NCBI RefSeq assembly: GCF_051200875.1
Contig: NZ_CP195191.1
Span: 2,170,001-2,234,000 of the forward strand
Direction of reading: 5' to 3'
DNA length: 64,000 bases
From: Pseudotabrizicola sp051200875
GTDB lineage: Bacteria; Pseudomonadota; Alphaproteobacteria; Rhodobacterales; Rhodobacteraceae
In this document: positions 28,031 to 37,364 of the stretch, piece by piece
Position numbering within the stretch: position 1 is the stretch's first letter
Layout of the letters: every line of letters starts with the position of its first letter
Position numbers and translations under genes: made by a program
The notes under the pieces: generated by a model
Seen by the model: only the letters and a program-made list of their open reading frames with translations
What the model was told of the DNA's origin: nothing
Databases searched by the model: none

Positions 28031-31000
28031 ATGTCATCACCGGTCAAAGGGTCCCTTTCCGTTCTGAAAAGCATTTCAGACCCTGAGGGCATCGCGAAGC
28101 TTCACGCATTGGGCATTTACACCGTCGCGCAACTGGCCGCCTGGCCGCCGTGTCGCGACTCGGAGCTGTTGATGGCCTTGGCAAACGGATCGGACGAGGA
28201 TGCCTTCGAGTCCGGGATCGCCCTATACATCGACGCCGACAAACAGGATGCTGCCGCGGCTGCCGAGGATTTCGGTGCGACCCCGTCCTACGATCTGAAA
28301 TCGGTGGATGATGCGGTGGGCGATTTGATTGGCGACACATTGGGCATGGAAACGGTAGGCGCTCTTGCCTCTTACGCCCCCTATCTGGAAGCGCGGCAAT
28401 GGGTGCGGGGTTGTGCCTTTCCGCCCTATTGCGAGCGGCCCTCGGCCCCGGATTGGCTGTTGCCAGAGCCGGTTGGCGCGACCCAGACCAAGGTGCGGCT
28501 TTCAAATTATGTCCGCGACCTGCCGTTTGATTTCGCGCAAGTGCCCGTTACGGTTCTGACCTCGGTGGATGAGCCTTGGCCCAGTCTGGCGCTGGGGCCT
28601 CTGTTTGCACGCAGTTCATTCAAAGGATGGATCGGCTATCTTGCGCTGTTCCGGCAGCGTTGGCTGAACGCGGGCAGCCATCTGGGCGAGATCGTGCATT
28701 CGCTGGCGCTGGCGCCCGGCGAAAGCCGCAACATCTCGGTGCTGGATTGGGCGGCGCGGCAGCAATCGGCGCGGGAGGAGAACAGCACGGCCAGCGAGCG
28801 GCTAAGCGCGTCTTTCGACCAGAAGCGCGCGATCAACGAGGTGGTGGAAGCGACGGCGGTCGAGCATCTTTACGGGCAGACCGACATCGACGCCACGACC
28901 AAGACGACGGGCTTTGGCCTGACCGCGGGCTATGGCGGCGGACGGGCCATGTCGAACACCGTGGGCGGCGCGGCAAATCTGGACCTGATGCAGCTAGCCC
29001 AATTGCCGGTGAATGTTGGTGCGCAAGGGGGCAACGCGACGACCAACAGTTCTGCGGGCGGTATTGGCGGCAGCTATGTCACCTCGAAAGGGTCGTTGCA
29101 GGGGGTGGTCAAATCGGAAACCGGCGGGTCGCGGGAAGTTTTGGGCGAGGTCAGCCAGAATATCTCGGACAGCACGACGCAGAATGCGGCCAATGTCCGG
29201 TCGCTGTTTTCCACGGTGATCGTGGAGGACCGCCAGACGGGTCGGCAGCGCGGGCAGACGCGCAACGTGACGAACTACAACCATTCGCATGCTTTGACGG
29301 TGCAGTATTACGAGATCTTGCAGAAATACATCGTGACCACAGGGCCAGACAGCCTGCGCCCGGTGCTGTTTTTGCCATTCAGGCCGATCAATTTCACCAT
29401 CGAGAATGTGATTTCGATTTGGGATGTGGTGGCGCCCCTGTTGCGAGCGCGGGTGCCACGGAAATATGACGCGTGGGACAGCGTTATTCGCGGCTATACC
29501 GATGCCAATGCGGCCTTTGACCCGGAGGGGTCGATCCATATCACCCGCGTTCAGGTGCATCGGACCCGGGCCTATACGGCGGCCTGTCAGGTAGAGTTGG
29601 ATGACGCCAATCCGGTGGTGAAGTTTCAAGTCAGCGGCAGCCGGATCGAGGACAGCCTTGATCTGGAGCTGAAGGGCGGGGCCACTTATGTCGATTATGA
29701 TGTGCTGGATGTTACCGACAAGGAAGTCGACGATTTCGGCAATCTGTCGGGGATTGATGCCGATGAAGCCCTGACATGGAGTTTTACAACCAGTTTTCAG
29801 GCGGCGCTGCGGCGCGAATTGCATGAGTTGATCGACAGCGCGAAGAAGGTTGTCGATCTGAATGGCATGGAGTTCAACGAGATCTCGGTCACCAATAAGA
29901 CCAATAATCTGCACGATGATGTGGATGCGGGGCTGTATCGGTTGTTGAACGGGTCGGCCGGGGTCGAGATCGCGCTGGACGTGACCTATACGCTGACGGA
30001 TCAGAACGGCAATCAGCAGGACGTGCCGCAGACGCAGAGCTTTTTCTTTAGCTGGTCGTCACTGGAACGTGGAACCGCCTCGGGCAGCTTTTCGGCCAAT
30101 GACGCGATTGCGGCCTATCTGGATGGCGTGGCCGACATCAATCCGACGCGAACGATCGACGAGATTTTGGGCTGGTTCACGTTCAACAAATATGGCGTGA
30201 CCAAGTATCTGATGACCAAGATCGAGGATGAGCAGGTGGTGGATGCCATCGAGCATCTTGGGCTGGGCACGGTGCCGTTGACGCGGTTCATTGACCCCAA
30301 TCCTTTGGGGATGGTCGACAATCATCTGATCTTTGCGCTGCGGGATCTGCGGGTGGGGCCGGGGCTTTTGCCGCAGGCGACGGTGGCGTCGCTGCGGGCG
30401 GCGCCTGTCAAGGCGGCACCTCCGCCAGAACTGGCCTCGATGCCGGCGGTTGGCAGCCCGAACAGCGCGCAGGTCTTTGCGTTCCGGGCCACGATCAGCC
30501 CGGGCGATGGGCGGGGTCGGGCGCGGGTTCTGACGGGTCAGGGCCGGGTCGAGACGGATGCCGAAGGCGTTATGGCGCTGCGACTGGAGGGAGACCGTCA
30601 GGGCGGGCGGCAGCTGGCGTCGGTGCTGTACATCTTGATCCAACCCGGCAAAGGAGAAGCCCGCAGCGTGGCCTCTGGCACTTTCCGTGCAGATGCGGAG
30701 AGCGGGTCGGCGCAGCGCCTTGCGGGGACGGCGACACGGCCAGACCATAAGGGGTTCTTCACGCTGTGGAGCCCGCTTGCACTGCCGCGCAGAGAGGGCG
30801 CGGGGGAACATCGGTTCGACATTCAGTTGCTGGATGTGCGACCCGCAAATGATGCGATTGATGGCGACAGGCCAAAGCCCGTGGAACCGGGAAGGCCCAA
30901 TTTGCCGGATTTGCCCGAATTGCCGGACCTGCCAAAGGACGAGATCGACCCGATCACCTCTCCGCTGCAACGCTATCTTGATGGGTTGGACGCCTATCTG

Positions 31001-32842
31001 GCGACAGCGCGGGCGCGGCCTGTGACCGAGATTGTCCATCTGCCAACGCCCGGCGTCTTTGGGGAGGCGGTGCTGGGCCGTTCCAACGCGTCGGAATTCA
31101 TCGACCCGTATCGGTTCCACAATTGGCAGGATAGCCCGATTCCCAATGCCGCCCCCGGAATCGAGGGGATCGCCTTTAGCCCGGACTATATTCGGGCAAT
31201 TTCGGAACAGGTGGGACCAGAGGTTCCGCTGAACATTACGCTTCAGCCGCAAGTTCCGACCAATTGGGCGATGCCGACGGGCCTGACCGAAGCGATGACG
31301 ACGTTGCGGACGGGGGACATGTTCCGAGACATGTCACAGGCCGCGACGCTTGGCACGGCCCTTGGCAAGATTGCCGATGTGGCACAAGCGGTGGCCACGC
31401 AGGCGGGCACATTGTCTGGCGAGGCGATGAAAGACGCGCTGCAACAGGCGACGTCACTGGGGAACAAGACCGCCGACGTTGCCGCGTCATTGGCCAAAGA
31501 AGCGAAGGCCCCGCCGCCCGTAACACCGACGGAACGTGTGGCAACGATGAACGAGTTGCGGCGCCAAGCCGATGCGCCCGGCGACCCAGGCAGTTTCAGC
31601 CCAGCATTGAATGATGCCGCGCGGGCGGAAACAATGGGCGTCAGCAGCGCCACCTCGGGGACGCCGACCACCGCCCCGCCGCCCCCTAGCAGCGGAGGGT
31701 CGGAGGGAAATGACCCCGGCCCCCTTTCGGAGGGGGCCTGCCAATACGACGATGAGGCCGAAATCGCTGCGTCTTTCACAACACCCTATAACGTTTCTGA
31801 ATGGGTGATTGTGACCGATGCCCAGCCATCGGGCGAGGCCCCGGCAGATTATTGGAATCTGACAAGCCATACGCTGACCAATTTTGGCGTCGGGGCCAGC
31901 GCCCTTGATACGGCGAAATGGACAGAAGACGTCGCGCTGGAGGTGACGACGATCCTTGCCCGCGCCTCGGTCTATGACATCATCTATGCGCCGATCAGCC
32001 GTAAGTTCTATGCGGTAGGGTTGCGCATCACTGGCTATTCCGACTGCACAGGATCAGAGGAGACCAATGCCAAGCTTCGTGACGACCGTGCGACGTCGAT
32101 CACCGGCTTTGCCCGCGCCGCGATTGACATGTTGGGAAATGAAGTGCCGGGATCTTACGCGGGGCTTGACCCGACCCAGATCGTTGTCTCGGCCGGAGGT
32201 GCACCTTCGGGGGAATTCCTGTGGCCGAACGATTCTGCCGATGGTCGGTCTTTCAACCGGGGCGTCCTGATCGAGGAGTTCTGGTACGAGCTTGCACTTT
32301 CGCAGGTGCCGCCAGATTTGGTTGCGAACCCGATTTCAGTGGAAGAGCGGATCGCACAGGGTGAGCAGATCGTGCGGAACAACCTGGCCGCCATTCGTAG
32401 CGCCATAGCCGCCAGCAGCGAGCCGGAGTGGAACCGAAACAGCGGCAATTGTCTGTTGGAAAAGATTCTGCGGACCGACACTCAGGTGAAGTATTTCAGC
32501 GTTGGCGCGGTCAACAGCTACATTGCCGATAACATCTGGGAACAGTTCCGGATTGCGCCAATTGACTATCCCGGCGCATCAGATGCGCGTGATTGGATTT
32601 ACAAGTCGGCCTATAATTCCCCTGATCCGACCAAGATCGCCAAGACCATCATCGAGACCTACAAGGCCCTGTCCTTGGGGGTGCAGCGGGTTCACCTGAA
32701 AAGCACGCTATCGGCGGTGGGCGATGCGGATACCGTCACGCTTTCGGACTGGATCAAGGGCGAACAGGTTGCCCCGCTGAGCATCTATTCCTGCCATCTG
32801 GGAGAGGTGACAGAAAACCTTGAATGGTGGTTCTTTCGATAG
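28031..32842 (+). CDS. Giant protein of unknown function with OmpA-like segment
   Basis: 1603 codons from the ATG at 28031 (GAGGAA seven bases upstream); a TTG five codons earlier is less likely. No signal peptide is seen. Residues about 6-45 have a helix-hairpin-helix look (LHALGIYTVAQLAAW). Around 230-300 comes LAPGESRNISVLDWAARQQ and a charged helical stretch. A Gly/Ser/Asn-rich part spans about 290-360, followed by beta-rich regions to about 850. A Pro/Leu linker (about 946-975) and a Pro/Ser/Gly linker (about 1210-1227) separate the C-terminal third. There GYSDCTGSEETNAKLRDDRA (1335-1354) and FNRGVLIE (1408-1415) match the core of OmpA-like peptidoglycan-binding domains. It stands alone. 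I do not recognise the whole protein. Confidence 0.85.
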   Translation: MSSPVKGSLSVLKSISDPEGIAKLHALGIYTVAQLAAWPPCRDSELLMALANGSDEDAFESGIALYIDADKQDAAAAAEDFGATPSYDLKSVDDAVGDLIGDTLGMETVGALASYAPYLEARQWVRGCAFPPYCERPSAPDWLLPEPVGATQTKVRLSNYVRDLPFDFAQVPVTVLTSVDEPWPSLALGPLFARSSFKGWIGYLALFRQRWLNAGSHLGEIVHSLALAPGESRNISVLDWAARQQSAREENSTASERLSASFDQKRAINEVVEATAVEHLYGQTDIDATTKTTGFGLTAGYGGGRAMSNTVGGAANLDLMQLAQLPVNVGAQGGNATTNSSAGGIGGSYVTSKGSLQGVVKSETGGSREVLGEVSQNISDSTTQNAANVRSLFSTVIVEDRQTGRQRGQTRNVTNYNHSHALTVQYYEILQKYIVTTGPDSLRPVLFLPFRPINFTIENVISIWDVVAPLLRARVPRKYDAWDSVIRGYTDANAAFDPEGSIHITRVQVHRTRAYTAACQVELDDANPVVKFQVSGSRIEDSLDLELKGGATYVDYDVLDVTDKEVDDFGNLSGIDADEALTWSFTTSFQAALRRELHELIDSAKKVVDLNGMEFNEISVTNKTNNLHDDVDAGLYRLLNGSAGVEIALDVTYTLTDQNGNQQDVPQTQSFFFSWSSLERGTASGSFSANDAIAAYLDGVADINPTRTIDEILGWFTFNKYGVTKYLMTKIEDEQVVDAIEHLGLGTVPLTRFIDPNPLGMVDNHLIFALRDLRVGPGLLPQATVASLRAAPVKAAPPPELASMPAVGSPNSAQVFAFRATISPGDGRGRARVLTGQGRVETDAEGVMALRLEGDRQGGRQLASVLYILIQPGKGEARSVASGTFRADAESGSAQRLAGTATRPDHKGFFTLWSPLALPRREGAGEHRFDIQLLDVRPANDAIDGDRPKPVEPGRPNLPDLPELPDLPKDEIDPITSPLQRYLDGLDAYLATARARPVTEIVHLPTPGVFGEAVLGRSNASEFIDPYRFHNWQDSPIPNAAPGIEGIAFSPDYIRAISEQVGPEVPLNITLQPQVPTNWAMPTGLTEAMTTLRTGDMFRDMSQAATLGTALGKIADVAQAVATQAGTLSGEAMKDALQQATSLGNKTADVAASLAKEAKAPPPVTPTERVATMNELRRQADAPGDPGSFSPALNDAARAETMGVSSATSGTPTTAPPPPSSGGSEGNDPGPLSEGACQYDDEAEIAASFTTPYNVSEWVIVTDAQPSGEAPADYWNLTSHTLTNFGVGASALDTAKWTEDVALEVTTILARASVYDIIYAPISRKFYAVGLRITGYSDCTGSEETNAKLRDDRATSITGFARAAIDMLGNEVPGSYAGLDPTQIVVSAGGAPSGEFLWPNDSADGRSFNRGVLIEEFWYELALSQVPPDLVANPISVEERIAQGEQIVRNNLAAIRSAIAASSEPEWNRNSGNCLLEKILRTDTQVKYFSVGAVNSYIADNIWEQFRIAPIDYPGASDARDWIYKSAYNSPDPTKIAKTIIETYKALSLGVQRVHLKSTLSAVGDADTVTLSDWIKGEQVAPLSIYSCHLGEVTENLEWWFFR

Positions 32843-32848
32843 TGGCCC

Positions 32849-33424
32849 TTAGCCCGCGATAGCCCGGGCAAAGAGGCGGGCAAGGTGTTTCTGGCCTTGG
32901 CGGTAGCCTTCCAGCGTTTGGCCGGGGAATTTCAGCCCCATCGCCGAGGTAAGGATGGTGCGCGCCACGGTTTCTGGGGGGCCGATATCCTCGGGCGGGG
33001 TCAGGGTCTTTAGCCAGCGGGTGAGGATTTCAATCTTTGCCGCCTCACCCCGCTGCATGATGTCACCCGTGACAGTCGCCCCGGCCTCCATCAACTCTGC
33101 GCCGTGGGGAGAGGCAAAGACCAGTTCCATCAGCGCCCCATCCTTGGCCCGAAAGGCCGCTGTCAGCGCCTGTTCCGGGGTTTGTCCGGGGGCAAAAAGG
33201 GCGGTCTCCATATCTGCAATCGCGGTGGCGAAGAAGGTTTCGACCAGAGCGCGGAAGATATCTTCTTTGTTCTTGTAGTGCAGATACAGGGCCGAGCGGG
33301 ACATGCCCGTATGCCGCGCTATGTCATCCATCGACGTGCGGCGATAACCATGCGCGGCGAAGGCCTGCATGGCCGCCGCCTGAATGGTTTCCTGCCGTTC
33401 TCTGATCTTGTCTGACCCGTCCAT
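32849..33424 (-). CDS. TetR-family transcriptional regulator
   Basis: 191 codons from the ATG at 33424; the frame is open 23 codons further. The N-terminal helix-turn-helix is typical: AAMQAFAAHGYRRTSMDDIARHTGMSRSALYLHYKNKEDIF without a break, about residues 15-58. The C-terminal ligand domain gives no substrate clue. It is divergent from the molybdenum hydroxylase genes and separated from them by several TGACAA/TTGTCA half-sites, so it most likely represses that pair and its own gene. Confidence 0.88.
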   Translation of the reverse strand: MDGSDKIRERQETIQAAAMQAFAAHGYRRTSMDDIARHTGMSRSALYLHYKNKEDIFRALVETFFATAIADMETALFAPGQTPEQALTAAFRAKDGALMELVFASPHGAELMEAGATVTGDIMQRGEAAKIEILTRWLKTLTPPEDIGPPETVARTILTSAMGLKFPGQTLEGYRQGQKHLARLFARAIAG

Positions 33425-33452
33425 CAGCTTTGCATAGCCCCTTCCTGACGAT

Positions 33453-33512
33453 CTGACAATTTTGTTTTCTTTTGTCAATTGACATACTGACAAAATAATA
33501 CCAATTTGTCAG
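33453..33512. promoter_or_regulatory. TetR-type operator array between the regulator and the hydroxylase genes
   Basis: The 108-base spacer has repeated half-sites: TGACAA at 33454, TTGTCA at 33472, the palindrome GTCAATTGAC at 33474-33483, then CTGACAAA (33487-33494) and TTTGTCAG (33505-33512) as a perfect 8-bp inverted repeat with a 10-base spacer. The last pair lies 20-46 bases before the iorA-like start, where binding would block transcription. Confidence 0.7.
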
Positions 33513-33532
33513 ATATGTAAGAGGAGGTCCCG

Positions 33533-34000
33533 ATGGCCACGACAGTGACGGTGAATGGCAGCAGTGCCACGATTGATCTGCCCGATGACACGCCGCTGCT
33601 TTGGGCGCTGCGCGATGGTCTTGGCTTGACGGGCACGAAATATGGGTGCGGCGTTGCGGCCTGTGGCGCCTGCACGGTGCATGTCGACGGCGTGGCGGTA
33701 CGGTCGTGCCAGACCGCGTTGGGGGATGTGGCCGGGGCAGAGGTTCTGACGATCGAGGGATTGGGCACGCCCTCGGCCTTGCACGCGGTGCAGGCGGCGT
33801 GGATCGAGGCGCAGGTGGCGCAATGCGGTTACTGTCAGTCGGGCCAGATCATGCAGGCCGCTGCGCTTTTGGCGGAGAACCCGACGCCCAGCGTGGCGGA
33901 GATCGACGAGGCGATGAGCGGCAATCTGTGCCGCTGCGGAACCTATCCGCGCATCCGGGCCGCTGTGCAGGACGCAGCCAAGCGTCTGCAGGAGGTGTGA
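33533..34000 (+). CDS. 2Fe-2S subunit of a molybdenum hydroxylase (isoquinoline 1-oxidoreductase alpha type)
   Basis: 155 codons, with GAGGAGG seven bases upstream of the ATG. A plant-type ferredoxin domain has the cluster motif YGCGVAACGACTVHVDG with a further Cys at VRSC, and a second helical 2Fe-2S domain has QCGYCQSGQ and LCRCGTYPRIR. Together these carry electrons from the molybdopterin subunit encoded one base downstream. The two-subunit layout without a flavin subunit is that of isoquinoline 1-oxidoreductase and related periplasmic aldehyde dehydrogenases. Substrate unknown. Confidence 0.88.
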   Translation: MATTVTVNGSSATIDLPDDTPLLWALRDGLGLTGTKYGCGVAACGACTVHVDGVAVRSCQTALGDVAGAEVLTIEGLGTPSALHAVQAAWIEAQVAQCGYCQSGQIMQAAALLAENPTPSVAEIDEAMSGNLCRCGTYPRIRAAVQDAAKRLQEV

Positions 34001-34001
34001 G

Positions 34002-36227
34002 ATGGGGCGGATCAAAACCATTGCCCGCAGAACTTTTCTGATCGGCTCGGCCGCTATACTGGGCGGCGTCGCCTTTGGCACTTGGCGCTACAAGACGCCC
34101 TATGCCAACCCATTGGTTTCGGGCGACGGCATTGGGGCGATCACGCCCTATGTGCTGATCGATCCGTCGGGTGTGACGATCGTCACGCCGCGGGCCGAGA
34201 TGGGTCAGGGCATCCAGTCAACCCTTGCCGCCTTGGTCGCCGAGGAGCTGGATCTGCCTTGGGATGAGGTTCGGGTGATGCATGGCCCACCAGCGAAAGC
34301 CTATTACAATGGCGCCATGCTGGAAGATGGGGTTCCGTTTGCGCCCACCGACCAATCCTGGGCCGCAGAGACGATGCGCCATGCCATGGCGATTCCTGCG
34401 AAGTTTCTGGCGATCCAATTGACCGGCGGATCAACCTCGATCCCCGATGGCTATGAGAAGATGCGCGCGGCAGGTGCCGTGGCGCGGGCGGCGCTGATTG
34501 CGGCGGCAGCGGATCGGCTGGGCCTTGATGCCGCGCAACTGACCACGGATGCGGGTGCCGTGGTGGCGCCCGATGGCACGCGGCTGGCCTATACGGAACT
34601 GGCCGAGGCGGCAGCGGCGGTCGACCTGCCGGACACCCCCCCGCTGAAACCGCGCTCCGAGTGGAAGCTGCTTGGGAAATCCTTGCCCCGCGTGGACATG
34701 GTGGCGAAATCCACCGGCACGGCAAGTTTCGCGGGCGACATCCGCCTTCCGGGGATGAAGTTTGCCACGGTCAAGATGAACCCTGCCCTTGGCGCGGCAA
34801 TGAACGGATTTGACGACAGCGCCGCCTTGGCGATGCCAGGGGTGGAAAAGGTCATTGCGCTGGCGGGTGGTGTTGCTGTCGTTGCCGCGACCACTTGGCA
34901 TGCTATTCAGGCCGCCGAGGCGATCTCGTTTGATTGGGCGCCAGCTTCCTACCCCGCGAGCAGCGCCGAGATGCGCGCCCAGATCGCAGCCTCGTTCACC
35001 GCTGAGACGCTGGATGCGACCATGCGCGACGAAGGGGATGTCACCACCGCGACCGGAGAGGCGTTCGAAGCCGAATATGACGTGCCGCATCTGGCCCATG
35101 CAACGATGGAACCGATGCAGGCAACCGCCCAGTTCAAGGATGGCAAACTGACGCTTTGGGTTGGCACCCAGGCACCTGGTCTGGCGCGCGATTTTGCGGC
35201 CAAGGCCGTGGGGATCGAGGCGGAGGCCGTCGAGTTGCACACGACCGTCATGGGCGGTGGCTTTGGGCGGCGGGCCGAGGTTGACGCCTCGGTTCTTGCG
35301 GCCCAAGTCGCAAAAGCCATGGAAGGCACCCCGGTTCTGGTCACTTGGAGCCGCGAAGAAGACATGTCGCATGATATGTACAGGCCCATGGCCATCGGGC
35401 GCATCAAGGCGACGGTCAAAGATGGCCGCGTCGAAAGCTTTGATTTCGCCACGGCCTCGCCATCCATCATGGAAACCTTGGCCGAGCGCGCAAACCTGCC
35501 CTTGGCCGGGCCGGATGCCACGATTGCCCAAGGCGCTTGGGAACAACCTTATGCTTTCCCGCAGTACCGCGTCGCGGCCTATCGCGCGCCAAAGACTGTG
35601 CCGTTGGGTTTCTGGCGGTCGGTCGGTGCCAGTGTGAATGGGTTCTTCCATGATTGCGCGATGGATGAACTGGCCCATCTGACCGGGGTCGATCCTCTGG
35701 CTTTCCGGCTGAACCAAATGTCACATGACCCGTCGCGCAAAGTCCTAGAGGCCGTGGCCGAGATGTCGAACTGGAACAGCCCGCGTCCGGGCCGTTCGCT
35801 TGGCGTTGCGTTCTGCCTGTCCTTTGGCGTGCCAACGGCCGAGGTCATCGAGGTTGAAAACAGCCCCGAAGGCATTCGTCTGACCGGCGCTTGGGCGGCG
35901 GTCGATGTCGGCTTGGCGCTGGACCCGAAGAACATCGAGGCGCAGGTCACAGGCGCGATGGTCTATGGCCTGACCGCTGCCATTCGTGGCGAAATCGGCT
36001 TTGAAGACGGCAAAGTCGTGCAACAGAATTTCTGGGATTATGAACCTCTGCGTGCCTCTCAGGTGCCGGACATTCAGGTGCGCATTTTAGAAAGTGGCGG
36101 CCCAATCCGCGGCATTGGCGAACCCGGAACGCCACCTGCGGCCCCGGCCTTGGCGAATGCGCTTTTCGCCCTGACGGGCACCCGTGCCCGCAGTCTGCCA
36201 CTGGCCAAGAGCTTCAGCTTCGCCTGA
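34002..36227 (+). CDS. Molybdopterin-binding subunit of a molybdenum hydroxylase (isoquinoline 1-oxidoreductase beta type)
   Basis: 741 codons. The N-terminus has a twin-arginine signal (IARRTFLIGSAAILGG), so the folded enzyme is exported with its Fe-S partner. Molybdenum-cofactor segments include TPRAEMGQGIQSTLAALVAE, GGGFGRRAEVDASVLAAQ and RGIGEPGTPPAAPALANA, where the last Glu is the expected catalytic base. The gene starts one base after the Fe-S subunit stop. Neither a cytochrome c subunit nor a XdhC-type maturation factor is adjacent. The likely role is oxidation of an aldehyde or N-heterocycle, induced by a TetR ligand. Confidence 0.88.
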   Translation: MGRIKTIARRTFLIGSAAILGGVAFGTWRYKTPYANPLVSGDGIGAITPYVLIDPSGVTIVTPRAEMGQGIQSTLAALVAEELDLPWDEVRVMHGPPAKAYYNGAMLEDGVPFAPTDQSWAAETMRHAMAIPAKFLAIQLTGGSTSIPDGYEKMRAAGAVARAALIAAAADRLGLDAAQLTTDAGAVVAPDGTRLAYTELAEAAAAVDLPDTPPLKPRSEWKLLGKSLPRVDMVAKSTGTASFAGDIRLPGMKFATVKMNPALGAAMNGFDDSAALAMPGVEKVIALAGGVAVVAATTWHAIQAAEAISFDWAPASYPASSAEMRAQIAASFTAETLDATMRDEGDVTTATGEAFEAEYDVPHLAHATMEPMQATAQFKDGKLTLWVGTQAPGLARDFAAKAVGIEAEAVELHTTVMGGGFGRRAEVDASVLAAQVAKAMEGTPVLVTWSREEDMSHDMYRPMAIGRIKATVKDGRVESFDFATASPSIMETLAERANLPLAGPDATIAQGAWEQPYAFPQYRVAAYRAPKTVPLGFWRSVGASVNGFFHDCAMDELAHLTGVDPLAFRLNQMSHDPSRKVLEAVAEMSNWNSPRPGRSLGVAFCLSFGVPTAEVIEVENSPEGIRLTGAWAAVDVGLALDPKNIEAQVTGAMVYGLTAAIRGEIGFEDGKVVQQNFWDYEPLRASQVPDIQVRILESGGPIRGIGEPGTPPAAPALANALFALTGTRARSLPLAKSFSFA

Positions 36228-36237
36228 CGGCTCTTGC

Positions 36238-36312
36238 CCTTTATCTTGGTCTAAATATCCCGGGGTCAGCGCTTTGGCCCCAGCCAAAGCGCTGATAGGG
36301 GGCAGAGCCCCC
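36238..36312. repeat. Intergenic palindromic repeat element, copy 2 (between convergent genes)
   Basis: The minus strand carries GGGATATTTAGACCAAGATAAAG (complement of 36238-36260, given here only as its match to copy 1). It is followed on the plus strand by a perfect 13-bp stem, TCAGCGCTTTGGC (36266-36278) with GCCAAAGCGCTGA (36283-36295), and by GGGGGC/GCCCCC (36298-36312). It lies between the convergent ends of the hydroxylase gene and glpR and could terminate both. Confidence 0.7.
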
Positions 36313-36329
36313 TTGCTTTGGGCGAAGTA

Positions 36330-37091
36330 TCACCCCGCCACCACAACCTTGGTGCCCCAACCGTCGCAGGCCTGCATCAGGTTTCCCGGCAGGGCACGGT
36401 CGGTAAAGACCGCATCCAGTTCTGAAAGGCTCGCGATGCGGGCGGGGGCAGAGCGGCCTAGTTTCGACTGGTCGCAGACCAGAAAACTTTGCCGTGCTTG
36501 CCGCAGGATCGCACGGCTGACCCGCACCTCGGCAAGGTCGAAGTCCAACAGATCACCGTCACGGTCCAGCGCAGAGGTGCCGATCACCGCGAAATCGACC
36601 TTGAACTGTTCGATGAATTGCGTGGTGAGTTCGCCGACCAGACCGCCGTCAGAGCGTCGCAGCATCCCACCCGCCACCATGATTTCGCAGCCGGGGTTGG
36701 CGACCAGAATGTTGGCCACGTTCATGTTGTTCGTCACGACCGTGATGTTGCGATGGTTGATCAGTTCTCGTGCGACAGCCTCGGTCGTGGTGCCTAGGTT
36801 CAGGATCATCGAGGAATTGTCGGGGATCATCGCCGCACAGGCCTTGGCGATTGCGGCCTTTGCGCCCTCATTCATCTTGCGCCGCGCCTCATAGCCGATG
36901 TTCGACACGCCCGTGCGTGGAACAGCCCCACCGTGAACGCGGTCAAGAAACCCTGCTTCGGAAAGCTCGGTCAGATCCCGGCGAATGGTTTGCAGGGTGA
37001 CGTCAAAGCGCTGGGCGAGATCTTCGACGACAGCGCGCCCTTCGGACCGCACGATTTCGAGGATCTCGGTCTGGCGGATATTGATGGCCAA
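36330..37091 (-). CDS. glpR: DeoR-family glycerol repressor
   Basis: 253 codons starting with TTG at 37091. This start is chosen because GGGAGGA lies five bases upstream; upstream ATGs are in frame but lack such a site and would put it inside the gene. The N-terminal DeoR helix-turn-helix includes FDVTLQTIRRDLTELSEAGFLDRVHGGAV. The C-terminal sugar-phosphate-sensing domain includes NLGTTTEAVARELI. It is divergent from glpD and presumably senses glycerol-3-phosphate, repressing the glp operon through TTCGTTTTTG-type repeats in the 273-base spacer. Confidence 0.9.
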   Translation of the reverse strand: MAINIRQTEILEIVRSEGRAVVEDLAQRFDVTLQTIRRDLTELSEAGFLDRVHGGAVPRTGVSNIGYEARRKMNEGAKAAIAKACAAMIPDNSSMILNLGTTTEAVARELINHRNITVVTNNMNVANILVANPGCEIMVAGGMLRRSDGGLVGELTTQFIEQFKVDFAVIGTSALDRDGDLLDFDLAEVRVSRAILRQARQSFLVCDQSKLGRSAPARIASLSELDAVFTDRALPGNLMQACDGWGTKVVVAG

Positions 37092-37179
37092 AATTTCCTC
37101 CCTTTCGCACAGGCGCTGACCCATTTTTGGCACGCATCGGTCGCCCTGTCACCCACTCACTCTTTGTGCTGCACCTGCA

Positions 37180-37282
37180 TTCGTTTTTGTGCGTTTGCAG
37201 CAACATCACCGATATGGCCAGAATATGACGTAGGGTCACTGTTTTCAAATGTTCGTTTCCAAACAAAACGCGCAAAAACGAA
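37180..37282. promoter_or_regulatory. Candidate GlpR operators in the glpR-glpD spacer
   Basis: TTCGTTTTTGTGCG (37180-37193) recurs inverted as CGCGCAAAAACGAA (37269-37282), 13 of 14 bases matching, with an extra TTCGTTT at 37252-37258. Similar TTCG-containing repeats are bound by DeoR-type glycerol repressors. The second repeat lies 83 bases before the glpD start, a promoter-proximal position. Confidence 0.6.
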
Positions 37283-37364
37283 AAAACTCTATTGACCCAC
37301 GAAAGAGAGTCGGTGCAGGGTGCAGCCCGTGGAAGGCCAAGACTTTCCCTGGGAGGACTACGAC

